Source: Prolixibacteraceae bacterium JC049
Lineage (GTDB): Bacteria; Bacteroidota; Bacteroidia; Bacteroidales; Prolixibacteraceae
Direction of reading: 5' to 3'
Assembly (NCBI GenBank): GCA_023369685.1
Contig: SACZ01000004.1
Span: forward strand, 1-64,000
Length of the DNA: 64,000 bases
In this document: positions 1 to 8,159 of the stretch, one piece after another
Layout: each line of letters begins with the position of its first letter
Position numbering within the stretch: position 1 is the first letter of the stretch
The notes under the pieces: model-generated
What the model was told of the DNA's origin: nothing
The model's database searches: none
The model's input: the letters and a program-made list of their open reading frames with translations, nothing else
Made by a program: the position numbers and the translations under genes

Positions 1-183
1 TGATTTATCATTAAAGGTAGAGAATTTATAAATCCACTCATAAATACAAGAATTAGATACTCCGTAGACCTTTTCTAATTGCTGCACAGAATAAACTCCT
101 TTCTCGAACTGGGAGACTAAGTTCCTTTTAAACTCGTCCGTGTAAACTTTTCGCTTTTTTAAAGCTCGTAAATTGGCTTTCAT
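1..183 (-). CDS. IS3-type transposase OrfA, partial at window edge
   Basis: The first 61 codons run from an ATG at 183 leftward off the window. The product starts MKANLRALKKRKVYTDEFK and continues with a short helix-turn-helix region (VQQLEKVYGVSNSCIYEW). This is the layout of the small DNA-binding OrfA protein of IS3-family elements, which recognises the element ends and normally frameshifts into the DDE transposase OrfB. Only the HTH part is inside the window, so OrfB and the far end cannot be assessed. The assignment is from the HTH pattern by eye; a stand-alone HTH_38/IS1-like regulator is the alternative. Confidence 0.7.
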   Translation of the reverse strand, partial: MKANLRALKKRKVYTDEFKRNLVSQFEKGVYSVQQLEKVYGVSNSCIYEWIYKFSTFNDKS

Positions 184-558
184 TGTTCTTCAAATTGTGG
201 TCAACATATATCAGGGAATGACAATCTGTTCGTGTAATCGGTTAATCGTAAATCATATTGAAGTAACTATCTCAACCACACTTGTTAGCTTTAGCAAATC
301 TTGATACTAGTTACTCTGTACTAGGTACTATAGCCCCACATTTCCATTGCGATGAAGATCACTATGCTCTTTCCCTTAGCAACCGAATCCGTCTCCCTTT
401 TCTCCAGATTCCGGTTTCCTTTTCTCCCGCTGGCGCGAGCTTCTTTAGCTCGTGTCCTACTAACAACACAATCTAAGCTTAATCAGCGTCTAAGTACCTG
501 TAAACTTGAATCAATGGAATAAGTAATATAGTGGATTATGAAAAATTAATTGAAAATA
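184..558. other. Intergenic stretch between IS edge and B12 promoter
   Basis: No convincing gene lies here. A possible IS end, if TGATATATGTTGA read on the minus strand is its terminus, falls near 201-213. Around 390-445 there is a run of CTCCCTTTTCTCCAGATTCCGG type that resembles degenerate intergenic repeats near 23690-23720. A 64-codon frame at 282-476 has no homologue-like features, so I treat it as non-coding. Confidence 0.5.
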
Positions 559-591
559 GTTGAACGACTTTTTGTTTTTATTCTACCTTTG
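559..591 (+). promoter_or_regulatory. Bacteroidota-type promoter for the first B12 riboswitch transcript
   Basis: TTG at 560-562 and TACCTTTG at 584-591 are separated by 21 bp. This fits the -33 / -7 pattern (TTTG, TAnnTTTG) of the Bacteroidota primary sigma factor. The riboswitch begins about 10 bp downstream. The same TACCTTTG -7 box occurs at 3662-3669 before the second riboswitch, but there without a clear TTG partner. Confidence 0.6.
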
Positions 592-600
592 CAACCGTTT

Positions 601-778
601 TGGTGCTCAATAACTCATTTCGGGTTAAAGAGTGAAAAGGGAATCCGGTGTAAATCCGGAACAGTACCCGCTACTGTAATTTCCAAGTGCATTTGCACAG
701 TTTGTGAAAAATCTGTTGCCACTGTTCGTTAAGAATGGGAAGGCTTCACAAATGGAATAAGTCAGGAGACCTGCCAAA
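601..778 (+). promoter_or_regulatory. Cobalamin riboswitch 1
   Basis: The element has the conserved cobalamin-aptamer blocks in order: the GGAATCCGGTG-containing P3 arm, the core ACAGTACCCGCTACTGTAA, the AATGGGAAGG stretch, and the 3' B12 box AAGTCAGGAGACCTGCC at 760-774. It sits about 140 nt upstream of the TonB receptor at 921. Adenosylcobalamin binding is expected to repress expression of that receptor. The 49 nt at 717-765 are identical to 3795-3843 in riboswitch 2. Confidence 0.93.
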
Positions 779-920
779 TATGCAAATAATACATTTTGCT
801 TCCGGGAATAGGAGTAATGTACTGAATGAACGCGCGTATTCAGCATTAATTTATTTTCAGTTTTCTGATTAGAGAAGCCAGGTGTATTATATTTTTTAAA
901 ATGTAATACAAATTAAAGTG

Positions 921-3434
921 ATGAAGAAGTTATTTCTTGTTTTATCTATCTTTTTGTTTGTTCAGTATTTGGGTGTAGCTCAGTCTGTTCAGTTTAAAGG
1001 GAAAGTAGTAAATGGTAAGAATGGAGCTGTGGTGGAAGGAGCCAATGTGCTTATTCGTAAGGTAAACTTAGGAACAACAACCAACCATGGAGGTATTTTT
1101 CAGTTCAATGATTTGAAGCAAGGGCGTTATCGTATGCAAATCTCTTTTGTAGGATTTGAAAACATAAGCCAGGTGGTTGAAGTAAAAGATGGTGTAAATG
1201 TTAAGGTATTTAAATTGAAACCATCGAAGAAACAGTTCGAAGATGTAGTGGTTCAGGCTAAAACAGTGCGTAAAACAGAGAATGCATTGATGTTTGAAGT
1301 GCCATTGAAACACATTCCAATCTCAACAGCATCGGTAAGCTCTGATTTATTGGAGCAAACACAAGCCAATAGTGTGGCCGAAGCGTTGGCTTACACTTCG
1401 GGAATTAAGCCTGTTGTAAACTATGGTGGATTTCAGACCTTTACAATGCGTGGTTTTGGTGCACCTGTAATTATGTTGGATGGCGCTCGCGATGAACGTA
1501 TGAATTTCTCTAATAGTGCGCCATTAACTTCATTGGCGTCGGTTGAGCGTATTGAGTATGTAAAGGGCCCTGCATCGGTTTTATATGGACACACTGCTGT
1601 TGGTGGTATTGTAAATGTGGTGCGCAAATCGGCCGATAAAGATTTCAACCTACAAGCTAAAGCTACTTACGGTAGCAGGGAAAAGAAGAATTTTGAATTT
1701 GGAGTAGGAGACCGGTTGAATGATCGATTAAGTTACCGTTTCGATGCGGCTACTTATGGAGGAAAAGGATGGCGTAATACCAATGATAATGGTATCAATG
1801 GCTACTTGGCCTTGGATTATCAGTTGAATGAGAATAACAAGTTCGAACTGAAATTGGGAGCCAACAAAGACCATTATGGCACAGAAACAGGTTTACCATC
1901 AGTGAAGAATGATATTTACAATGCACAAGGTAAATTGGTCTATAAAAAAGGGGAGTTACCTGCAAATTTCGATATCGAACAGCGTTACAATGATCCTTCG
2001 GACTATTTGAAACACGAGAATGCCAATGTGGATTTGAACTACATTCATAAAATGCAGAATGGTGGGAAGCTTAAAGTACATGCTACCTACACCGATGATT
2101 TAATCGACTATTTCTCTACCGAAGAGTTGAGTTATTTGACATCGAAGTCGCCAATTTACGATCATTACTACATGAATGGTGACGAGAAAACGTATATCGG
2201 CTTAGATAGTTTGAAGCGCACATTCCCATTGCGATTTTCTCACGAAACGAATACATTCCAAGGTGATGTAAAATATGCTCAGGACTATAACTGGGGAGGA
2301 ATGAAACATCAGCTAAATATGGGGTATACATTTACTGCTGTCGATAGGGTTTCTTATTCAGGGTATAGTTTAGGATCTGATGTTACCGGAGCTGGATTAA
2401 AAGCAACTATTGCAATTGTCGATCCGGTTTTAAATCAGGGAGCATTGAATACCAAATTCTCTAAAGCAAAAATCTACAACGAGAATGTACATGGCTTCTA
2501 CTTCCACGATTTGATTCATATCTCGGATAAGGTAAAAGCACTAGCAGGCTTGCGTTTCGATCGTTTTGATATGGAATACCAAACAGCTAAAATTAGCACA
2601 GGACGAAATAAAACGGATAAAACGGTTGCCAAGTCGATTGTAAATAATGCATTGACTTATCGTTTGGGAGTAGTTTATGAGCCACTTCAGAATCTTTCAT
2701 TCTATTCTTCTTATGCCACATTTTTTAAACCAAAACGAACCGTTTACAACGATACTTATATCTATTTGAATAGCGATGGTAACGAGTTTACTCCAGAAGA
2801 TGGGAAAGAGGTTTTCGAGCCAGAAGATGGTCACCAGTTAGAGTTGGGAGGAAAATATGAATTGGCTGGAAAGTTGTTTGTTAATGGAAGTGTATACTAC
2901 ATTAAGAAGAACAATATTGTAGAGTATCTGGGCAAGAACGATGCAGGAAACAGAATCTACGGCCAAGTTGGTGTTGTTGACTCAAAAGGTTTCGATATCG
3001 ATGTTACCTATTTACCTCTGGAGAACTGGAAAATCACAGCCGGATATGGTTTCAATGCTGCAGAATACAAGAAGTTCTCTGCTAACAAATATACCAGTTC
3101 GAAGAAAGGAAATGCCATGAGAAACAATCCTGAAAACCAATTCTTTTTCTGGTCGAACTATAATGTGGTTAAAGGATTATTGAAAAATGTAAGTGTTGGC
3201 ATAGGTGCCCGTTATACCGATAAAATGTACACCAACTCATCGAACAGCTACGAATTGGATAGCTACACGCTAGTTGACGCCAATGTTTCGTATAAAATCA
3301 ATAAAACACGTTTCGGCATAAAAGTGAACAACTTATTGGACAAAACACATTTTGTAAGTTCGGTATATTCTAGTCAGTATATTCCTGGGCCAAAACGAAA
3401 TGTAATGTTTTCAGTAAGCGTTGATTTGAAATAG
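921..3434 (+). CDS. TonB-dependent receptor under B12 riboswitch control
   Basis: This 837-aa outer-membrane receptor would import a bulky ligand with TonB/ExbBD energy. A signal peptide (about residues 1-20, ending VAQS) is followed by a carboxypeptidase-regulatory-like beta-sandwich (about 24-105), a plug (about 125-245, with NSVAEAL, MRGFG and GPASVLYGHTAVGGIVN), and a beta-barrel ending in an aromatic-rich C-terminus. The barrel style (NLLDKTHF near the end, YEPLQNLSFYSSYA) resembles siderophore receptors more than BtuB. The cobalamin riboswitch upstream nevertheless points to a corrinoid or a cobalamin-linked ligand. I start at ATG 921; a GTG in frame at 918 would add one residue. A terminator follows, so it is probably a separate transcript from the btuB operon. 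Family certain, ligand inferred. Confidence 0.93.
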   Translation: MKKLFLVLSIFLFVQYLGVAQSVQFKGKVVNGKNGAVVEGANVLIRKVNLGTTTNHGGIFQFNDLKQGRYRMQISFVGFENISQVVEVKDGVNVKVFKLKPSKKQFEDVVVQAKTVRKTENALMFEVPLKHIPISTASVSSDLLEQTQANSVAEALAYTSGIKPVVNYGGFQTFTMRGFGAPVIMLDGARDERMNFSNSAPLTSLASVERIEYVKGPASVLYGHTAVGGIVNVVRKSADKDFNLQAKATYGSREKKNFEFGVGDRLNDRLSYRFDAATYGGKGWRNTNDNGINGYLALDYQLNENNKFELKLGANKDHYGTETGLPSVKNDIYNAQGKLVYKKGELPANFDIEQRYNDPSDYLKHENANVDLNYIHKMQNGGKLKVHATYTDDLIDYFSTEELSYLTSKSPIYDHYYMNGDEKTYIGLDSLKRTFPLRFSHETNTFQGDVKYAQDYNWGGMKHQLNMGYTFTAVDRVSYSGYSLGSDVTGAGLKATIAIVDPVLNQGALNTKFSKAKIYNENVHGFYFHDLIHISDKVKALAGLRFDRFDMEYQTAKISTGRNKTDKTVAKSIVNNALTYRLGVVYEPLQNLSFYSSYATFFKPKRTVYNDTYIYLNSDGNEFTPEDGKEVFEPEDGHQLELGGKYELAGKLFVNGSVYYIKKNNIVEYLGKNDAGNRIYGQVGVVDSKGFDIDVTYLPLENWKITAGYGFNAAEYKKFSANKYTSSKKGNAMRNNPENQFFFWSNYNVVKGLLKNVSVGIGARYTDKMYTNSSNSYELDSYTLVDANVSYKINKTRFGIKVNNLLDKTHFVSSVYSSQYIPGPKRNVMFSVSVDLK

Positions 3435-3530
3435 CGCAAAACAAGTCATAAACAGTTTAGTTTTTATTCTCAGTTTAGAGCATGCATCATTGATGTAAGA
3501 GGGTGAAACTAAAGCTACTAATCGGAAGTG

Positions 3531-3568
3531 AGGCCTCCATTCTTTATATGGGGGCTTTTCTTTTTATT
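3531..3568 (+). terminator. Rho-independent terminator after first TonB receptor
   Basis: GCCTCCAT (3533-3540) pairs with ATGGGGGC (3548-3555), with one G-T pair, followed by TTTTCTTTTT. Confidence 0.75.
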
Positions 3569-3679
3569 AAGTATAATATTTGTGGTGTAAGTTGTTTGTT
3601 AATAGAATGATAGTTTGAGGTAAATATTTCTTTTCTTAAGAGAAAAAAACTGAAAAACTTTTACCTTTGTCGTCAAATT

Positions 3680-3856
3680 GGTTCGTAAGTATTTCGTTTC
3701 TGAATTATTTACGTGAAAAGGGAATCCGGTGTGAATCCGGAGCTGTTACCGCAGCTGTAATTTCCGGTGCATAGCACAATTTGTGAAACACTTTTGCCAC
3801 TGTTCGTTAAGAATGGGAAGGCTTCACAAATGGAATAAGTCAGAAGACCTGCCAGT
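3680..3856 (+). promoter_or_regulatory. Cobalamin riboswitch 2
   Basis: A second B12 aptamer, with GAATCCGGTGTGAATCCGG, the core GAGCTGTTACCGCAGCTGTAA, AATGGGAAGG and the B12 box AGTCAGAAGACCTGCC ending near 3853. It lies about 110 nt upstream of the BtuB-like gene and should control the btuB-btuG operon. A TACCTTTG -7 box at 3662-3669 marks its own promoter. The block 3795-3843 is identical to riboswitch 1. Confidence 0.93.
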
Positions 3857-3964
3857 AAACATATTTCAAAGCATTCGGTATAAATGTTCACTGAAAGAAC
3901 CACGAATTTTCTATTCACTGATTCTTAAGTTATACCCGTATGCTATTGTTTAAAAAACAATTAA

Positions 3965-5854
3965 ATGAAGAGCTTAGGATTAATAAGTGGTTTGATTTTA
4001 CTGTGGGGGAGTGTTAGTGCTCAAGACCAATTGAATGATACGGTTCGTATTGATGAAGTTCGTATTGTATCTTCTCGTTTGGAGTATCTGACCAATGATA
4101 TGCGTAAGGAGAAAATTGAAAAGAAAGATCTGAAGCGTTTTCCCAATAACAGTGTTGCTGAAATTCTACAGACTTTAACTCCATTAAATATTAAGTCGCA
4201 TGGTTCTGCCGGAGCATCGGCTACTTTGTCTATCAGAGGTGCAGGCTCTAATCATACCCAGGTGAATTGGAATGGGTTTCCCATAAATTCTGTAACGTTG
4301 GGTTCTTCCGATTTATCTTCTATTCCTGCTGGTCACTTCGATAATGTATCGTTGGTTTATGGTGCCTCGGGTACTCTTTTTGGTAGTGGAACCTTTGGTG
4401 GAGCATTAAACCTGGGAACTGACCCGCGCTTAACCACTAAAGGATTCAATGGTGCATTAAATTTGGAAGCAGGAAGCTTGAATTCATTTGGAGGTGGCTT
4501 GAACTTAAGCTATGCTAATGAAAAGATGGCCTACTCGGGTGTTTTGTGGGGGAAAATGTCAGATGGAAATTTCAAGTACTACGATTACATAGCTCGAAAA
4601 GACAAGAAGAGGAACAATGCCGATTGGTACAATCATGGAACTATACAGCAGCTAGGCTGGGCATTAAATCCTACTACTTATATCGATGGAGGAGTCTGGA
4701 TGCAGGCAAAAAGGTTAAATCTGCCTTCAATAATAGGAAGTCAGGAACCTTATGAAGAAATGCAGAAAGATTCGACTTTAAAGACATTTGTACGTTTGAG
4801 AAAACGTTTTAAACGATCGGCTTTAGCTGTTAAGTCGGCTCTGTTTTTCGATGACACTCATTATACAAAGAGGTTGAGCAAGGGAGATGATTATTCAATC
4901 AATTCCAGAATTAAGAGTAAACGCTGGTATGCTGATGTGAATTACAGAAACTATATTACCGATTGGATGAGTTGGGATGTGGCAGGCACATTTACTTGGA
5001 TAAATGCCGATGTAACAGCATATGGAACCGATAAAAACGAATACGACTGGGCATTAATCAATGCTTTGAAATTCTATAAAGATCGATGGTCGGGACAAGT
5101 TTCTATGCGTAAAGAGTGGAATACTGCATTTAATTCCGATTGGCTTTTAGGAGGAAATGTGGGGTATCAGTTTATTCCGCAAAGATTAAAGGCAGTAGCC
5201 GCCTTTTCTCAGAAATTCAGAAAACCAACTTTTAACGATAGATATTGGATTCCCGGAGGAAATAAAGACCTGAAACCAGAAGATGGAAATAGCTGGGAGT
5301 TGAATATCGAGGCCAACCTTATAGAAGAGAAAAACATTAAATGGAAAGCATTGCTTTCTGGATATAAATCGTCTATTGAGAATATGATTGTGTGGCGCCC
5401 TCAGGGAGCAGTTTGGTCGCCAGAGAATTATATGGAGGTTGATAATCAGGGAATTGATTTATCTACTCAGGCTCAGTTTAAATTTCGTAAGATTGACTGG
5501 TCTTCGCAATTTTCTATCCTGGTAAATGATTCAAAGGTGAAGAATACCGAAGAGAATCAGAAGATGTTTTATGCACCCAAGTTCAGCTGGAGCTGGAACA
5601 ATAGCATTCAGTATAATGGATTTTTATTGGGTATTCAGAATAGCTATACGGCAAGTCGTTATTACGACAATAAAGAGAAGTTAGATGACTTTGCTTTGAT
5701 GCACGTTTGGGTAGAAAAAGGATTAACGGTAGGTCAATTGAATGTTGTTGTAAAGGGGAAAGTAAGTAACATATTGAATAAAGAATATGAGCTAGTGCGT
5801 TCGTATCCTATGCCTGGCAGGCAGTGGGAAATGAATGTTGCTATTCGATTTTGA
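3965..5854 (+). CDS. btuB: BtuB-like TonB-dependent cobalamin receptor
   Basis: A 629-aa outer-membrane receptor for vitamin B12 import. The signal peptide ends near residue 19 (SVSAQ) and is followed directly by the plug, with no carboxypeptidase-like domain: RIDEVRIVSSRLE, a likely TonB-box region, then SVAEILQ, LSIRGAGSNHTQVNWNG and YGASGTLFGSGTFGGALN. A barrel of about 480 residues ends in the aromatic-rich RQWEMNVAIRF. The length and plug-first layout match the BtuB-type receptors of Bacteroidota. The cobalamin riboswitch upstream and a BtuG-like lipoprotein 32 bp downstream make the B12 assignment strong. It would form a lid complex with the BtuG-like partner at the cell surface. Confidence 0.92.
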   Translation: MKSLGLISGLILLWGSVSAQDQLNDTVRIDEVRIVSSRLEYLTNDMRKEKIEKKDLKRFPNNSVAEILQTLTPLNIKSHGSAGASATLSIRGAGSNHTQVNWNGFPINSVTLGSSDLSSIPAGHFDNVSLVYGASGTLFGSGTFGGALNLGTDPRLTTKGFNGALNLEAGSLNSFGGGLNLSYANEKMAYSGVLWGKMSDGNFKYYDYIARKDKKRNNADWYNHGTIQQLGWALNPTTYIDGGVWMQAKRLNLPSIIGSQEPYEEMQKDSTLKTFVRLRKRFKRSALAVKSALFFDDTHYTKRLSKGDDYSINSRIKSKRWYADVNYRNYITDWMSWDVAGTFTWINADVTAYGTDKNEYDWALINALKFYKDRWSGQVSMRKEWNTAFNSDWLLGGNVGYQFIPQRLKAVAAFSQKFRKPTFNDRYWIPGGNKDLKPEDGNSWELNIEANLIEEKNIKWKALLSGYKSSIENMIVWRPQGAVWSPENYMEVDNQGIDLSTQAQFKFRKIDWSSQFSILVNDSKVKNTEENQKMFYAPKFSWSWNNSIQYNGFLLGIQNSYTASRYYDNKEKLDDFALMHVWVEKGLTVGQLNVVVKGKVSNILNKEYELVRSYPMPGRQWEMNVAIRF

Positions 5855-5886
5855 AAATTAAAGTATAAACAAACTAATAAAGTAAG

Positions 5887-6969
5887 ATGAAAAATGTATT
5901 GAAAGGATTAGCAGGAGTTTTATTCCTGACTTTTGCGCTATTTAGCTGTGAAAGCGATTCTTCTAAACCAAAGGTTGAAGTAAAGACTTTGAAAGGAGCT
6001 TTCGTTGTAAATGAAGGTAATTTCGGAAAGAATAATGGCACTATTATTTGGCAATCATTAACTGGGGAACAAAAAGATGAAGATCTTTTTAAAACGGTTA
6101 ATAAAGGACCATTAGGAGATGTCGTACAATCGTTTACTGTTGTTGATACTTTAGGTTTCATCGTGGTAAACAATTCGCAGAAGGTCGAGATTGTACATAT
6201 GAAAGATTTTAAATCGGTAGGCAGAATTGAGAACTTGAGTTACCCTCGCTATGTTGCAAAAGCAGGAGATGGTAAAGTTTATATTTCTAATGGTAATGGA
6301 AAGGCTGATGGAAATGACAAATTGATCATTTATGATTATGCGAAAATGGCTAAAGCTGGTGAGATTGAAGTTGGAAAAGGGCCTGAAAGATTCGCTGAAT
6401 TGAATAACTTGTTGTATGTTGTTAATTCAGGAGCTTGGAGTACCGATAAAACAATTTCTGTGATTAATACAACAAACGATGTTGTTGCACAAACTATTAC
6501 TGTAAATGATAATCCTATTGATATTGCTGTTGATGCCAATATGGGAGTTTGGGTTTATTGTAAAGGAATTCCTGATTACTCAAAGTATCCGGATGTTACT
6601 TATAAAAATGCAGCTATTGTTCGCATTAATGGAGTAACTCGTAAGGTTGAAAAAGTTTATCCAATTGCTAGTATTAAAACAAATGGATCGAACTTGTTAG
6701 CAATGGATAAAAGTGGTGAAAATGTTTATTTCATTACTGATGGCTTATATAAGATGAGTATTGGTGCCAATGAATTGCCTATTACTAAATTCAATGATAA
6801 AGCCTTTTATGGAGTGCGTGTAAACAAAGAAACCGGAAATGTGTGGGCCTTTGACAATACAGCTAGCAAAGCAGTTGTATTATCAACTACAGGTGAGAAA
6901 GTGAAAGAGTATAATACTACAGCTTTCTCGAATGATGCATGCTTTATCTATAAAGATTTTGTAAAGTAA
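5887..6969 (+). CDS. btuG: BtuG-like surface cobalamin-binding propeller lipoprotein
   Basis: A 360-aa lipoprotein with lipobox LFSC (lipidated Cys21) followed by acidic/serine residues (ESDSS), which suits surface export. The body is a chain of YncE-type blades (FVVNEGNFGKNNGTI, IVVNNSQKVEIV, VYISNGNGKAD, ISVINTTNDVVAQTITV, NPIDIAVD), i.e. a beta-propeller of the DUF5074 kind. In gut Bacteroides, BtuG is such a propeller; it binds B12 with very high affinity and passes it to BtuB. Position directly after btuB under a B12 riboswitch supports the same role here. Sequence identity to characterised BtuG could not be computed. A terminator follows. Confidence 0.85.
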   Translation: MKNVLKGLAGVLFLTFALFSCESDSSKPKVEVKTLKGAFVVNEGNFGKNNGTIIWQSLTGEQKDEDLFKTVNKGPLGDVVQSFTVVDTLGFIVVNNSQKVEIVHMKDFKSVGRIENLSYPRYVAKAGDGKVYISNGNGKADGNDKLIIYDYAKMAKAGEIEVGKGPERFAELNNLLYVVNSGAWSTDKTISVINTTNDVVAQTITVNDNPIDIAVDANMGVWVYCKGIPDYSKYPDVTYKNAAIVRINGVTRKVEKVYPIASIKTNGSNLLAMDKSGENVYFITDGLYKMSIGANELPITKFNDKAFYGVRVNKETGNVWAFDNTASKAVVLSTTGEKVKEYNTTAFSNDACFIYKDFVK

Positions 6970-6992
6970 ATATCTACTTGAGATAAACTACT

Positions 6993-7027
6993 AAAAGCCA
7001 TGGCAATGATGCTGTGGCTTTTGTTTT
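6993..7027 (+). terminator. Terminator of the btuB-btuG operon
   Basis: AAAAGCCA (6993-7000) pairs with TGGCTTTT near the 3' side, with a short internal mismatch, followed by GTTTT. Confidence 0.7.
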
Positions 7028-7047
7028 ATATGGCAATTGAATATTGA

Positions 7048-7428
7048 TTACGGCGCTTCCCAAAGCTCTATTTCGTTGTTTTCCGGATCTTTAATCCAGG
7101 CAAAAATACCTTCTTCATGTTTCTCAGGACCTTTCACTGCAACATCTTTCGATTTTAAATGAGCAAGAACAGTATCCATGCTGCTTACCCGGTAGTTGAC
7201 AGTGAAGCTCTTTTGCAGTGGAACCTCGCTTTTAGCCTGCATTATTGACCATGCCAAATATTGTTTATTTCCTTTCTCGTCTTGATAGTGAAAAGAGATG
7301 TAGTAGGCTCCATATTCTTCTGCATGTTCGAAGTCTAAGCCTAAATGTTCCTGATACCAATGCGCTAATGCTTTCGGATTTTTAGAGTGAATAAATACTC
7401 CTCCTAAGTGGGCAATTAAATTTTTCAT
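7048..7428 (-). CDS. VOC (glyoxalase-fold) family protein
   Basis: This 126-aa protein is one vicinal-oxygen-chelate module pair: HLGGVFIHSKNPKALAHWYQEHLGL at the start and GIFAWIKDPENNEIELWE at the end. The final Glu and the first His are the usual metal positions. The fold covers glyoxalase I, ring-cleaving dioxygenases and drug-binding proteins, and nothing in the sequence fixes the substrate. It is convergent with btuG and divergent from the AlaX gene, so it is probably monocistronic. Family secure, reaction unknown. Confidence 0.85.
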   Translation of the reverse strand: MKNLIAHLGGVFIHSKNPKALAHWYQEHLGLDFEHAEEYGAYYISFHYQDEKGNKQYLAWSIMQAKSEVPLQKSFTVNYRVSSMDTVLAHLKSKDVAVKGPEKHEEGIFAWIKDPENNEIELWEAP

Positions 7429-7523
7429 GTGCTTAAATGGTTATGTCAATTGTAATTTAAAACCTTGTATTTGCTTTAAAGTTCATTATTTTAGTTTTAT
7501 AAAAACGGACATAAATAAATAGT

Positions 7524-7961
7524 ATGAAACAATACGATAAACATATGCATACCACTGAGCATATTTTGAATCAAACAATGGTTCAGATGTTTGGTTGCAA
7601 CAGGTCTTTTTCGAATCATTTAGAACGTAAGAAATCGAAATGCGATTACCATTTCGATAGAGCTTTGAGCACCGAAGAAGAAGAGCAAATTACTGCAAAG
7701 GTGAATGAAATGTTACAAATGAATTTACCAGTAACTGCAGAAGAAATGCCACGAGAGGAAGCAGCTAAAGAATTCGATTTAGAGAAATTACCAGATGCAG
7801 CAGGAGAGGTTATCCGAATTGTTCGTGTAGGAGAGTATGATGCTTGCCCCTGCATTGGCGATCATGTGGAGAATACTTCAGAAGTAGAATCATTCCGAAT
7901 GGTATCTTCCGACTTTAACGAAGGAGTACTTCGTATTCGATTTAAAATAAAAAGAGCCTAA
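7524..7961 (+). CDS. AlaX-like tRNA editing protein
   Basis: A 145-aa protein with the metal-binding signature of the alanyl/threonyl-tRNA synthetase second additional domain: HTTEH at residues 9-13 (HxxxH) and CIGDH at 110-114 (CxxxH). Stand-alone proteins of this type hydrolyse mischarged Ser- or Gly-tRNA(Ala) in trans. The synthetase N-terminal beta-barrel is missing, so it would be the short AlaX type. It stands alone between a divergent VOC gene and a repeat element. Specificity is inferred from the motif; other SAD-domain hydrolases are possible. Confidence 0.82.
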   Translation: MKQYDKHMHTTEHILNQTMVQMFGCNRSFSNHLERKKSKCDYHFDRALSTEEEEQITAKVNEMLQMNLPVTAEEMPREEAAKEFDLEKLPDAAGEVIRIVRVGEYDACPCIGDHVENTSEVESFRMVSSDFNEGVLRIRFKIKRA

Positions 7962-7968
7962 ATAAAAA

Positions 7969-8093
7969 GAGGTTGTCTCAAAAGCTTATTTATAATTTTT
8001 GAACTAACAGATTATAAGTCACCACTTGTTTTATCACCCCTAAATCCCTTAAAGGGGACTGAAGCCTCCTCTTTAGGGGAGGTTTGGAGGGGT
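7969..8093. repeat. Dispersed repeat A, copy 1
   Basis: This segment begins GAGGTTGTCTCAAAAGCTT and ends GGTTTGGAGGGGT. It contains the internal palindrome CCCTTAAAGGGG and the motif TCACCACTTG. It is homologous, in inverted orientation, to 15978-16093 over roughly 115 bp with scattered mismatches. It encodes nothing. It looks like a non-autonomous mobile or structural intergenic element. Confidence 0.85.
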
Positions 8094-8102
8094 AGTAGAT
8101 TC

Positions 8103-8141
8103 TAAAATAAAAAAGGGATCTCCCATTGGAAATCCCTTTAA
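8103..8141 (-). terminator. Terminator downstream of ychF
   Basis: AAAGGGAT and ATCCCTTT form a stem around CTCCCATTGGAA. Read on the minus strand, the stem is followed by TTTTTTATTTTAG. Confidence 0.75.
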
Positions 8142-8159
8142 ATATCTTGTTTCTGAAGA

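Noticed and set aside
282-476. 64-codon frame on the plus strand near the left edge
   Set aside because: Low-complexity Ser/Pro/Phe composition and overlap with repeat-like DNA; no family feature.
550-846. Small frames on both strands across the first riboswitch
   Set aside because: They lie inside the conserved cobalamin aptamer; the antisense frames of the two riboswitches even share peptides because the RNA element is duplicated.
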